A DNA stretch of 64,000 nt from Thiodiazotropha sp050305635. Lineage in GTDB: Bacteria; Pseudomonadota; Gammaproteobacteria; Chromatiales; Chromatiaceae. Where the stretch lies: NCBI GenBank assembly GCA_050305635.1, contig JBNLFS010000048.1, forward strand, positions 57,739 to 121,738, given 5' to 3'. The notes under the pieces were generated by a model that saw only the letters and a program-made list of their open reading frames with translations, searched no databases and was not told where the DNA came from. Positions 49,683 to 58,178 of the stretch are shown here, one piece after another. The stretch's first letter is position 1. The number at the start of each line of letters is the position of its first letter. Made by a program: the position numbers and the translations under genes.

Positions 49683-51336
49683 TCCCCTGGGTTCGGCGCC
49701 ATACCTCTCGCAGTGCATGGCTGAAATCGTTGGTCGGATCCTCTTCAGTCCGGGAGCGCTGACAGTTCATCCCCGCGAGGCCAGGTATATCAATGATCCG
49801 TTTGCTTAACAGACGTGTTTCGGCGATAGCTTTCCTACCTCTCGTCCTGATGAGCATGGGAGTATCCAGATGGTCCTGAGATGGCCCCAAAAATGATTCC
49901 AAAACCGGACCATGATTTGTGCGGCGCTCACGAAAAAAGAACCCGACGAACTCATGCGGCCAAACCCGTCTTCCCATTTTGGTATACCAGCGCATACCGG
50001 CCCGTGCGGCAACATCGGGTTGAAACAGAGAGCGCCACAATGCCTTGGGGCGAAGCTGAAGCACCGCCTCAATAAACTTAACCCATAGAAATATTCTCCA
50101 TGGGGTCATGTAGCGCGTTGCCAACACCTGATGCTTATAGTCCCAGAAACGTTGATCCGTTTGAATAACGCGACGATGCGAGGCCATGCGGTAATAGGAG
50201 GTCCAGCGATGGGGAGTGATGTACAAGGGCATGATCTGATCGGGATCATACGAAAGCAGTTGCCGAAGCGAATGAAGAAAGTCGCGATCAGTAACCTCCT
50301 CAAAATCAGTAACCCAAGTAACCAGGGAAAGGATGCCATGGCCGCGTAACAGGCGTATGGCTTCGCGATCGATTCTCTGGGTTGTTCCCTTATTAATTTT
50401 ATCAAGAGTCGCCGAATCGGTGTTTTCAATACCCAAAAGGAATCGCTCAACGCCCGCCAGGCGGTAGAGATGCAGGATATCCGCATCCCTGACAATATCA
50501 CCGGCGCGGGTCGAGCCTATAATCGTTACCGGAATATTTTCCGTGATAATTGCTTCACATAATTCCCGCCAGACGCGCTTACTGACCGTTGGGTTTTCAT
50601 CCGCCAGGTTAAACAGCACCACACCCTGTGTGCGGTACAACCAAGCGATCTCCGCGGCAAATTTCCGCGGATCACGATGTCGCCACCTGCCCCAGAATCC
50701 CCGTTGACCGCAGTAGTTGCATTGATGCGGGCAACCCCGGGAGAACTGTATGACCACTGCGCGTCTGCCCCCGTAATAGCTGTAGCGCCTGAGGTCCACC
50801 AGCTCCCAGCCGACACGGTACGCATCGAGGTCATCGATCATCGCAGCAGGCGGCGTTTCGATCACTTCCCCGTCTCTCAGGAAAGCGATACCTGCGACCG
50901 CCTCAAGATTTCCACCCTTGTCGATAACCCCCATCAATCTCCGGATTGTCTCCTCACCCTCGCCCCGAACCACCATATCGATTTGCGGCTCCTGGTGTAG
51001 AATTTCTCGATAGTGGTAGGAGGGAAAGACACCGCCATAAATAATTACCGCCTGCGGCAAAACCGACCGAAAGCGGCGACTGAGCTCACAGACGGTGGGA
51101 TGGGCAGATGTCGAACCAGAGTGCCCAATCAATATCGCATCAGGACACTCATCCAGAACCCTTTTCACGATTGCGTCAATTTCAAGCGGCCCAACGTCGG
51201 CATCGAGCAACTGAACCTCATGTCCCTCATCAATCAGCGGTCCACCAATAGCCAAAAGGCCCAATGGAGGCAAAGATTCATCTGGAATACGACTGCCAAT
51301 CGCTGTATGGGGTGGGTTGACCAATAGAATACGCAT
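49642..51336 (-). CDS. B12-binding radical SAM protein, BchE-like
   Basis: This is a 564-residue protein. Residues 1-140 form a cobalamin-binding-like domain (PPLGLLAIGGPLIDEGHEVQLLDAD, VVRGEGEETI) without the DxHxxG motif. The radical SAM cluster is Cys202-x3-Cys206-x2-Cys209 (GCPHQCNYCGQ), followed by FWGRWRHRDPRKF and FNLADENPT. These and the C-terminal pattern resemble BchE, the oxygen-independent Mg-protoporphyrin monomethyl ester cyclase, and its paralogues. No other tetrapyrrole or photosynthesis gene is near, so a different methyl- or ring-forming reaction is possible. Confidence 0.68.
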   Translation of the reverse strand: MRILLVNPPHTAIGSRIPDESLPPLGLLAIGGPLIDEGHEVQLLDADVGPLEIDAIVKRVLDECPDAILIGHSGSTSAHPTVCELSRRFRSVLPQAVIIYGGVFPSYHYREILHQEPQIDMVVRGEGEETIRRLMGVIDKGGNLEAVAGIAFLRDGEVIETPPAAMIDDLDAYRVGWELVDLRRYSYYGGRRAVVIQFSRGCPHQCNYCGQRGFWGRWRHRDPRKFAAEIAWLYRTQGVVLFNLADENPTVSKRVWRELCEAIITENIPVTIIGSTRAGDIVRDADILHLYRLAGVERFLLGIENTDSATLDKINKGTTQRIDREAIRLLRGHGILSLVTWVTDFEEVTDRDFLHSLRQLLSYDPDQIMPLYITPHRWTSYYRMASHRRVIQTDQRFWDYKHQVLATRYMTPWRIFLWVKFIEAVLQLRPKALWRSLFQPDVAARAGMRWYTKMGRRVWPHEFVGFFFRERRTNHGPVLESFLGPSQDHLDTPMLIRTRGRKAIAETRLLSKRIIDIPGLAGMNCQRSRTEEDPTNDFSHALREVWRRTQGTIDTASSKTTTRR

Positions 51337-51435
51337 AACAGTACCTCTCCCTCTGTCGGAGAATTACTATGGCATTCCGATATGTGGTTATGATGTGGTG
51401 AGTGTGTGGATTGGCTTAAATAAACGCAATTCGAT

Positions 51436-53796
51436 TTATATGGGTCGCCTAAAATCGTGGCAATCCTGACACAAACAAACCCGATTACGTCCATTCTCCT
51501 TGGCCTGGTACAGTGCGGTATCCACCCGGGTCAATAAATCGTCGATGCTCAGCGTATCCCCTTGCTGGTTCTTTTCAGACTCTATGCTTAAAACGCCGAA
51601 TGAGGAGGTAAAATGAAGGATTGATCCGTTTTCCAGCTTAATTTCACAGACAGCAAGGGCACGACGAATCCTTTCAGCGGTTTGCAACGCCTGCCGCTGG
51701 CTTGTTTGCGGCAACAACACGACAAACTCCTCTCCACCGATACGTCCGACAACATCGTTCTCGCGCAGACCCTCGCGGCTGATTCGCGCAATGTTTTGCA
51801 GCACAAGATCACCGATATTGTGTCCATAGGCATCGTTGATGCGTTTAAAAAAATCGATATCGAACATGATCAGAGAAAGCTCCCCGCCATATCGATTGAG
51901 ACGCACCAGCTCCTGTCTGGCCAGATCGATAAAATAGCGCCGATTGTACAAGCCGGTAAGGAAGTCAATGTGAGCCTGGCGCTCCAGCTCCCGTTCCAGG
52001 CGTTTGCGATCACTGATATCCAGACCGGCGGCAAGCACACCTGCAACCGCACCGGATTCATCCCTCTCAGGCGCCATATGGATAAGATGCATCTGTGTGC
52101 CGCCCCCTTTTACCGGAACCTCTATCTCATAGAGGCACTCCTTCCCTCTCTGCACTGTTTGTGAAACAGCGTCAAGAAATGCTCGACTGAATGGCTGATT
52201 CGGCTGATCAGAAAGCCGCATGCCCAATAGATCCCCTTGTGGCACCGAAACCGTGGCGGCAAGCCTGGGATTACAGTAAACAATGCGTCCCTCTCTATCA
52301 TAACGAGCAATATTGAGGGGTGAGTTTTCGGCCAAAGTGCGAAACTCCCGCTCCCTGCGGATCAGCGCCTCGCGGGTGTTGCGGTTTTCTATGGCGATCG
52401 CCGCCATATTGGCGGCAAAGGCGATACGTTCAATATCATCGCTATTCGGTACGGCGGGCTTGGAATGGTAGATGGCAAAAGTTCCCAGCACCTTGTCATC
52501 GGAGGCAAGAATCGGTTCCGACCAGCATGCCGCCAATCCGGCCCGCCGGGCAAGTTCGGTATAGGGTTGCCAATAATCATGGGTCGCAATATCCTCAACC
52601 ACCACCCGCTTACCCAGATAGGCGGCCGTGCCACAAGAACCCACACCCATGCCAATTTCGAGCCCATCGATCGCCTGAGTATAGAATGCCGGCAGGCTTG
52701 GAGAGGCTTTGTTATAAAGGTGTTTCCCCTCATCATCCAATAACAGTACGCTGCACAACGATTTGGGGGCTTCCGCTTCAACGGTGTGTACGATGGCAAG
52801 CAGTATCTCCGACAGGGGTGCCGCCTTGGCGACCATCTCCAGCATGGTATTGTGTGCGTGGTTTCGTTGCTCACTTAACCAGTAGGCGGTAATGTCCGTA
52901 AAGCTGGCCAGCTGCTTTTCACCCACAAAGCTGACCCGGGTCAACACCCTGAGCTGGCGACCATCCTTGCTGACAATGTTTGATTCAAGCCCAGGCAACG
53001 CCAACCCGGACTGATGAGCCTTCTCCGCATGTTGTCTCCAGGGTTCGACAACCGCTTGCCGATATCCGGCAGCCGGATAGGCCTTGCCAATCCAGGTTTC
53101 AAGATCGGATACATCGTCCAGGGTGTATCCGAACATTTCCGTAAACTGACGATTGACGTATTCAATCTTTCCCTCGGCATCGCACCAGCTGATACCCACC
53201 GGGGACAACTCAAGCAAATCCTCCATCTGAATACGTTGCTCGGTGCTTCTATTCAGATCGCTTTGAAGCCTTTTCTCCTGCAATCTGGCCAATCCGTTTG
53301 AGGCAAGAATCCGCACCACGCCAACCATGGTTTCCATATGCGCCTCCATCTGCGCCTTGCTGAAAACCGGAACGGCTTGTATAGCCCTCAGATAGTCCGC
53401 CTCATCGAAACCGAACTGTCTGGCCCGGTTGCGAAAAAACTCCAGATCCGGTGGCGCATCAAGTACCTGCCCCAAAAACAGGGTGGCCAACTGACGCCCC
53501 TCTACCACGAGTGGTGTTGCATAGTCGTAGAGACCGTTCTTGCACAGACAGCAGGCAACCTCCCCTTCGCGGACGATCCCCATGAGCTCGAGATTACTCG
53601 CCTGACATTGACGATTGGTTTCGGGATCGGCCCGATGGAACAGATTGCAGGCGTTGCACCAGCCCGCTTGGGTGATCAGTTCACCATCAGGACCGACCAA
53701 ACCGTTTGGAATTCCGGTCGCTTTAAAGAAGCTCTCCAGCAGTCGTGAATAGGCAGCAACATCGACAAGATCACTGAAACGGTAGTTTGCAACCAC
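51436..53796 (-). CDS. PocR-PAS-GAF-PAS-GGDEF diguanylate cyclase
   Basis: This is a 786-residue cytoplasmic sensor. An N-terminal PocR domain (about 1-165, Cys-rich: GWCNACNLFHR, CQASN, CCLCKNG) is followed by a PAS (about 190-305), a GAF (about 320-470) and a second PAS (about 480-600). The C-terminal GGDEF domain has DFLTGLYNRRY, DIDFFKRINDAYGHN and GGEEF, with RxxD (REND) five residues before it as product-inhibition site. PocR domains bind small organic ligands such as diols or aromatics. It should tune c-di-GMP to a chemical or redox signal. The ligand is unknown. Confidence 0.87.
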   Translation of the reverse strand: MVANYRFSDLVDVAAYSRLLESFFKATGIPNGLVGPDGELITQAGWCNACNLFHRADPETNRQCQASNLELMGIVREGEVACCLCKNGLYDYATPLVVEGRQLATLFLGQVLDAPPDLEFFRNRARQFGFDEADYLRAIQAVPVFSKAQMEAHMETMVGVVRILASNGLARLQEKRLQSDLNRSTEQRIQMEDLLELSPVGISWCDAEGKIEYVNRQFTEMFGYTLDDVSDLETWIGKAYPAAGYRQAVVEPWRQHAEKAHQSGLALPGLESNIVSKDGRQLRVLTRVSFVGEKQLASFTDITAYWLSEQRNHAHNTMLEMVAKAAPLSEILLAIVHTVEAEAPKSLCSVLLLDDEGKHLYNKASPSLPAFYTQAIDGLEIGMGVGSCGTAAYLGKRVVVEDIATHDYWQPYTELARRAGLAACWSEPILASDDKVLGTFAIYHSKPAVPNSDDIERIAFAANMAAIAIENRNTREALIRREREFRTLAENSPLNIARYDREGRIVYCNPRLAATVSVPQGDLLGMRLSDQPNQPFSRAFLDAVSQTVQRGKECLYEIEVPVKGGGTQMHLIHMAPERDESGAVAGVLAAGLDISDRKRLERELERQAHIDFLTGLYNRRYFIDLARQELVRLNRYGGELSLIMFDIDFFKRINDAYGHNIGDLVLQNIARISREGLRENDVVGRIGGEEFVVLLPQTSQRQALQTAERIRRALAVCEIKLENGSILHFTSSFGVLSIESEKNQQGDTLSIDDLLTRVDTALYQAKENGRNRVCLCQDCHDFRRPI

Positions 53797-54083
53797 AGAA
53801 TAAACCTCACTTTTTCGATAGGGTTACTCTCCAAATCCATTTAAGGCCCGGATCAGGCAAGACTACTCCATACAAACTCAGGGATCCAATCGCTACGATC
53901 GCGAAGCAACAGCCGAGCAGCCGCTATTTTCCTGGCAGGCGGAACAGATCCAGAGTGAGATTGCGCCGCATCCACCGCATCCCGGATGCCGATAATCCCC
54001 TCCCAGGACTTTTCAAGAGAGTTCCAACCGTTTTGTGCAGCCCAAGTGTGTCCTCACGCTTTTGCCATAGGCGTTTAATTCCA

Positions 54084-54882
54084 ATGAAGCGTTCTGCTCT
54101 GAATCTACTCTACCTGGCAATGGCCTATCAGCCACTAGCCGTGAATGCAGCCACTGTTGATGATGGATCGGTTTCACCCATCGTCGGGGTAAACGCCGGA
54201 CTTTGCCTCGGAGTAAAGGGCTCCACATCGGCATCCGGCGCCTTGCTGCAAAGCCAGAATTGCAGCGGTTCCAACTATCAATCCTGGATCATGGAATTCG
54301 CATAACAGCTGCAGTTATAACGGCAAGCAGGAGCGGATACTGGATTGGTCCACCTATTGCTCGGGCAAGACGACCTACGACATCACCTATGACACGCAGG
54401 CAAGACCCCACTGGTTGTCGGCTCCAACAAAACCCTGATCGGCCTGGGCGCGAATTCCGGGATCAAAGGGAAAGGACTCAGCGTCAACGGGGCCGCCTCC
54501 AACATCATCATGCGCAATCTCTCGATCACCGATATCAACGACGGCATTATCTGGGGACGATGTAAGCATGCTCGTCGAAGGCAACTATTTCGAACAGGGC
54601 GATTACTTTTTCCCCATATTCCAGGAGAGCAGTAACAAACTGTTTGCCCCGCTCGACTCGAATATCTCCAGTGCGAACCCGTTATGCATGAGTGTGTTCG
54701 GTCGAAATTGCGAGCCCAACTACGATACGAATGCACCTGAGAATTTTATCCTCAACACTGCGACCCTATCCGACATTGGCTCATCGCCATCAGCGACCAC
54801 CGCGATAAAATCGGTCAAGTCGACGGTCTACTCTTCCGTACCGGATCACGCGACAGGCCCGCAGGCCAACATTACCTACTAA
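54084..54882 (+). pseudogene. Decayed pectate lyase with ricin-type N-terminal remnant
   Basis: A signal peptide (MKRSALNLLYLAMAYQPLAVNA) leads into a ricin-type or CBM13-like stretch (GLCLGVKGSTSASGALLQSQNC) that stops at 54303. Coding then continues in another frame (WSTYCSGKTTYDITYDTQ, about 54319-54410). The original frame returns with VGSNKTLIGLGANSGIKGKGL and NLSITDINDGIIWG, typical of polysaccharide lyase family 1. A further shift near 54550 leads to MLVEGNYFEQGDYFFPIFQES up to the stop at 54882. About 100 central residues with the catalytic and calcium-binding part are missing. At least two frameshifts plus a deletion make this a dead gene. Confidence 0.75.
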
Positions 54883-55014
54883 CCCACCTTCGAATAGGCA
54901 TTTCTCGTTTCGGGTCCGTTTCCCGAACGAGAAATGCCGCATGGCCGATGGCTATCTCACACGCGATCGACCGGTCCTGTCTTCAGCCTCGAAACCAGCC
55001 CCTCTCCCGAAGAA

Positions 55015-55145
55015 GGATGTCGCAAAAGTCCGATCTGTAGGTCGGGTTAGCGCAGCGTAACCCGACGAGCGGCGGGAAAATGCCCTTTTTTTGTCGGGTT
55101 ACGCTGCGCTAACCCGACCTACGGCTCTTTCCCAAAACCCTTTCA
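55015..55145 (+). mobile_element. ~130-bp palindromic MITE-like element, copy B
   Basis: The inverted pair GTAGGTCGGGTTAGCG...CGCTAACCCGACCTAC (about 55038-55122) lies between GGATGTCGCAAAAGTCCG and GGCTCTTTCCCAAAACCC. It is nearly identical to the reverse complement of 39081-39212, so the two copies are in opposite orientation, about 15.8 kb apart. Confidence 0.8.
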
Positions 55146-55492
55146 GGTTCCACATGCTGACAAAGCGCCAATATGGCGGTGAGGTGTTCGATTCGCTTGC
55201 CGAGTCGCTGCAAGAGGATCTGCGCCCGGGTCAGTTCCAGTTGCCAGTAGAGATTCATACCGAGATAGCTCCAACGCTGGCGGCGCAAACCACGCTGGGC
55301 GGCCCCGACGTAACGACGCAGACGCGGTGGAACACTGCCATAACGGGGCAGCAAGGCGAGCGGTAGCCATTTGTCTGGCAGATGATGCAGATCCAGTGCG
55401 AGATTGCGCAGAATCCATCCTGCCAACACCCAGCTGGAACGACTACTCAGCAGTTTTGCAAACGCCGATAACACCCGCCCGGGACTTTTCAT
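55109..55492 (-). CDS. Hypothetical fragment ending in the repeat element
   Basis: This is a 127-codon minus-strand frame with a basic, Leu/Arg-rich product (SSWVLAGWILRNLALDLHHLPDKWLP...) that I do not recognise. Its last ~12 codons lie inside the palindromic element, so the natural C-terminus was probably lost when the element inserted. The gap 54883-55598 contains nothing else recognisable, so a gene remnant is more likely than a working gene. Confidence 0.25.
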   Translation of the reverse strand: MKSPGRVLSAFAKLLSSRSSWVLAGWILRNLALDLHHLPDKWLPLALLPRYGSVPPRLRRYVGAAQRGLRRQRWSYLGMNLYWQLELTRAQILLQRLGKRIEHLTAILALCQHVEPERVLGKSRRSG

Positions 55493-55598
55493 GAGGGTTC
55501 CCGCCGTGATACGCAGGAGCGGAAGCTCATGCCGGAGTGATGCGCGCAGCCTCTGATCTTTCAGTATTCAATCCTCTCTCATGCTCTCATCAAGGGAC

Positions 55599-56660
55599 TC
55601 AGGTCTTGGCAAAAACAACACCATCAAACAATTTGCGCGCAGTCAATAACACCGCGGCGCTCTCGACCTCACCCCCCTCATCCAGTTCAACCAGAATGGT
55701 TGACGCCCCAATCGGATGTTCGATAGGCATACGTTTGGATCGACCCTCGGGCAGTTGCGCAAGACCTGCCACCGGTGCCCCGGGCAAGGCGCAGGCGGTG
55801 GCGACACTGACCGCGCCCAACACCCCGATAGAGGCATGGCAACGGTGGGGAATGAAGGTGCGCGTGGAGACGACACCACCCGCCTTCGGCGCGCTCACCA
55901 TGGTCATCTTGGGCACCGTCTTGGCGCTCACATCGCCAAGATTCATCATGGGCCCCACCTGCAGGCGGATCGATTCGAGCCTCGCCTTCAGCGGCTCGTC
56001 GGCATCGAGTGCCTCGCGGCTCTCATCGCCGCTGATCCCCAGATCAGCCGCGCGCATAACCACCACCGGCATACCGTTGTCGATGCAGGTCAGTTCAATG
56101 CCATCGATCACATCAAGAGCACGCCCGGTGGGCAGCAGCGCACCACAACTGGAACCGGCGGCATCCCGGAAGACAACCGGAATCGGACTGGCCGTGCCCG
56201 GAACGCCGTCGAGACCGGCATCGCCCTGATAGGTCACTTTGCCATTCGGGGTGCGTATCCGCGCCACCGCAACCTGCCCGGTATTCTCCATGTATATAGT
56301 GACCCGGGTCTCCCCGTCTTCGGCCGTCACCAATCCGCGCTCGATCGCGAATGGTCCGACCCCGGCCAGAATATTGCCGCAGTTCTGCGCATCGGTGACG
56401 ATCGCCTGATCGACAAAGACCTGCAGGAACAGATAATCCACATCGATCCCCGGCCGTGCGGAGCGGCGCACCACAGCCACCTTGGAGGTGAGCGGATCGG
56501 CGCCGCCCATACCATCGATCTGGCGTTTATCCGGCGAACCCATGACACCGAGCAGAAAGCGATCCCGTGTTGCGATATCGGACGGCAGATCCTCCGCCAA
56601 AAAGAAGCCGCCCTTGGAAGTGCCGCCCCGCATCCACATGCAACGTACACCTTCAGACAT
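55599..56660 (-). CDS. ligU: 4-oxalomesaconate tautomerase (LigU/GalD-like)
   Basis: This is a 353-residue PrpF-type isomerase with a two-domain diaminopimelate-epimerase-like fold: CMWMRGGTSKGGFFLAEDLP, DAQNCGNILAGVGPFAIERG and HASIGVLGAVSVATACALPG. Family members GalD and LigU interconvert 4-oxalomesaconate tautomers, linking LigI to LigJ. The ligJ operon lacks this gene, so this copy, 17 kb away and in the feruloyl-CoA synthetase operon, would close the pathway. The gap to the upstream aldehyde dehydrogenase is 27 bp. Confidence 0.87.
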   Translation of the reverse strand: MSEGVRCMWMRGGTSKGGFFLAEDLPSDIATRDRFLLGVMGSPDKRQIDGMGGADPLTSKVAVVRRSARPGIDVDYLFLQVFVDQAIVTDAQNCGNILAGVGPFAIERGLVTAEDGETRVTIYMENTGQVAVARIRTPNGKVTYQGDAGLDGVPGTASPIPVVFRDAAGSSCGALLPTGRALDVIDGIELTCIDNGMPVVVMRAADLGISGDESREALDADEPLKARLESIRLQVGPMMNLGDVSAKTVPKMTMVSAPKAGGVVSTRTFIPHRCHASIGVLGAVSVATACALPGAPVAGLAQLPEGRSKRMPIEHPIGASTILVELDEGGEVESAAVLLTARKLFDGVVFAKT

Positions 56661-56687
56661 GGTTCAATCTCCTGGAATTCTCGCTAA

Positions 56688-58139
56688 TCAGAAGGGATAT
56701 TGGTTCTGTCCGGTCTGAATGGTAATCCACTTCAGTTCCGTCATTTCATCGATCGAGAAGTGGCCGCCCTCTCGACCAAATCCACTGTTCTTCACACCGC
56801 CAAAAGGAATCACGGGTTCGTCACGCACACTCGGACCGTTGATGTGCACCGCGCCGGACTCCAACCCTTCCGAAAGCAGCATCGCCTTCTGCAGGTCATT
56901 GGTGATGACCGCGGATGAGAGACCATAGTCGGAGTCGTTGGCCAGGGCCATGGCATGCAGGTGGTCATCGGCCTTGATCACCGATGCCACCGGTCCGAAA
57001 CATTCGGTCCTGAAGATACTCATCTCAGGGGTGATATCGGCCACCACGGTGGGTTCGAAGACATTCTCCCGGTAATTACCCCCGGTCAGCAGGCGTGCCC
57101 CCTGGGCAACCGCTTCCTGAATCTGTTCCCGGATGAACGGCCCCTGGGTGGGGCGGATCAGGGGTCCGACGATCAGTCCGGGCTCGCGGGGATCGGAACC
57201 GTACTTCAAGCCACCGACCTTGCGTGCGATTTTTTCGCAAAACTGATCATAGACACCCGCCTCGACAATCACCCGCGACCCGGTCATGCAGATCTGTCCC
57301 TGATGCATGTAGTTACTGAAGGCTGCGGTATCCACGGCATAGTCCAGATCCGCGTCGTTGAGCACGATGATCGGATTCTTACCCCCCAGTTCCAAGGCAA
57401 AGCGCTTGCCGTGTGCCGCCGCCTTCGCCCCCACCTGCCATCCCACGTGACTGGAACCGGTAAAGGTCACGAAACGCACCCGCTTGTCAGTGATCAAACC
57501 ATCGCCCAACTCGGCACCGAGCGCCGGTACCACATTGAGCACACCCGGAGGGAAACCCGCGTCGCGAAACAACTCGCCCAGTTTCAATCCGATGACCGGG
57601 GTCATCTCGGACGGCTTGAGCACCACCGTATTCCCTGCGGCCAGGGCGAAGCCGATCTTGCGGATACCCAGCAACAACGGAAAGTTGAAAGGTGCGATGG
57701 ACAGCACCGTGCCCAAGGGTCGGCGGATGCAGTAGGACTTGACCCCCGGATAGTCCGAAAGATAGGTCTCGCCTTTCACCCGTCGGCATTCACCGGCCAT
57801 GGAGCGCAGAAAAGTCGGTGTATGGTGGGTTTCATAACCCGCCTTGAGCAGGGTGGAACCCGCCTCGTCGATGAGCACATCGGCCAGTTCCTGGGCGCGC
57901 TCTTCCATCAGGTCCGCCGCATTCAGCAGGAGCCGCTCCCGAGCCGAGGGATTAAGGTCTTTCCAGCGCTCGAACGCCTTGGCTGAGGATGCGAGAATGC
58001 GCTCCACATCATCCTTGCCCGCATTCTGTATGCGGGCGTAAACCTCTCCGGTAGCCGGATTGAGGTCGTCACTATACTCCGCGCATGCCGAGGAGGTGTA
58101 TTCGTTATCGATGAACAGCTGGTACTCTTTCATGCGCAC
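56688..58139 (-). CDS. Aromatic aldehyde dehydrogenase (vanillin dehydrogenase-like)
   Basis: This is a 483-residue NAD(P)-dependent aldehyde dehydrogenase. It shows SIAPFNFPLLLGIRKIGFALAAGN, the Glu motif LELGGKNP, the nucleophile in QGQICMTGSR and FGREGG. The pattern is of benzaldehyde, salicylaldehyde or vanillin dehydrogenases. Between the tautomerase and feruloyl-CoA synthetase genes, its likely substrate is vanillin, giving vanillate for VanAB. This is inferred from context. A start at the second Met (residue 3) is equally possible. Confidence 0.85.
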   Translation of the reverse strand: MRMKEYQLFIDNEYTSSACAEYSDDLNPATGEVYARIQNAGKDDVERILASSAKAFERWKDLNPSARERLLLNAADLMEERAQELADVLIDEAGSTLLKAGYETHHTPTFLRSMAGECRRVKGETYLSDYPGVKSYCIRRPLGTVLSIAPFNFPLLLGIRKIGFALAAGNTVVLKPSEMTPVIGLKLGELFRDAGFPPGVLNVVPALGAELGDGLITDKRVRFVTFTGSSHVGWQVGAKAAAHGKRFALELGGKNPIIVLNDADLDYAVDTAAFSNYMHQGQICMTGSRVIVEAGVYDQFCEKIARKVGGLKYGSDPREPGLIVGPLIRPTQGPFIREQIQEAVAQGARLLTGGNYRENVFEPTVVADITPEMSIFRTECFGPVASVIKADDHLHAMALANDSDYGLSSAVITNDLQKAMLLSEGLESGAVHINGPSVRDEPVIPFGGVKNSGFGREGGHFSIDEMTELKWITIQTGQNQYPF

Positions 58140-58178
58140 TCCTATCCTCTTGGCGTTGAACGGATCTGTTTCAAGGGA

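Noticed and set aside
49642..51336. Proof that the organism is phototrophic
   Set aside because: One BchE-like gene alone does not show this, because B12-radical SAM paralogues exist in non-phototrophs and no other photosynthesis gene is seen.
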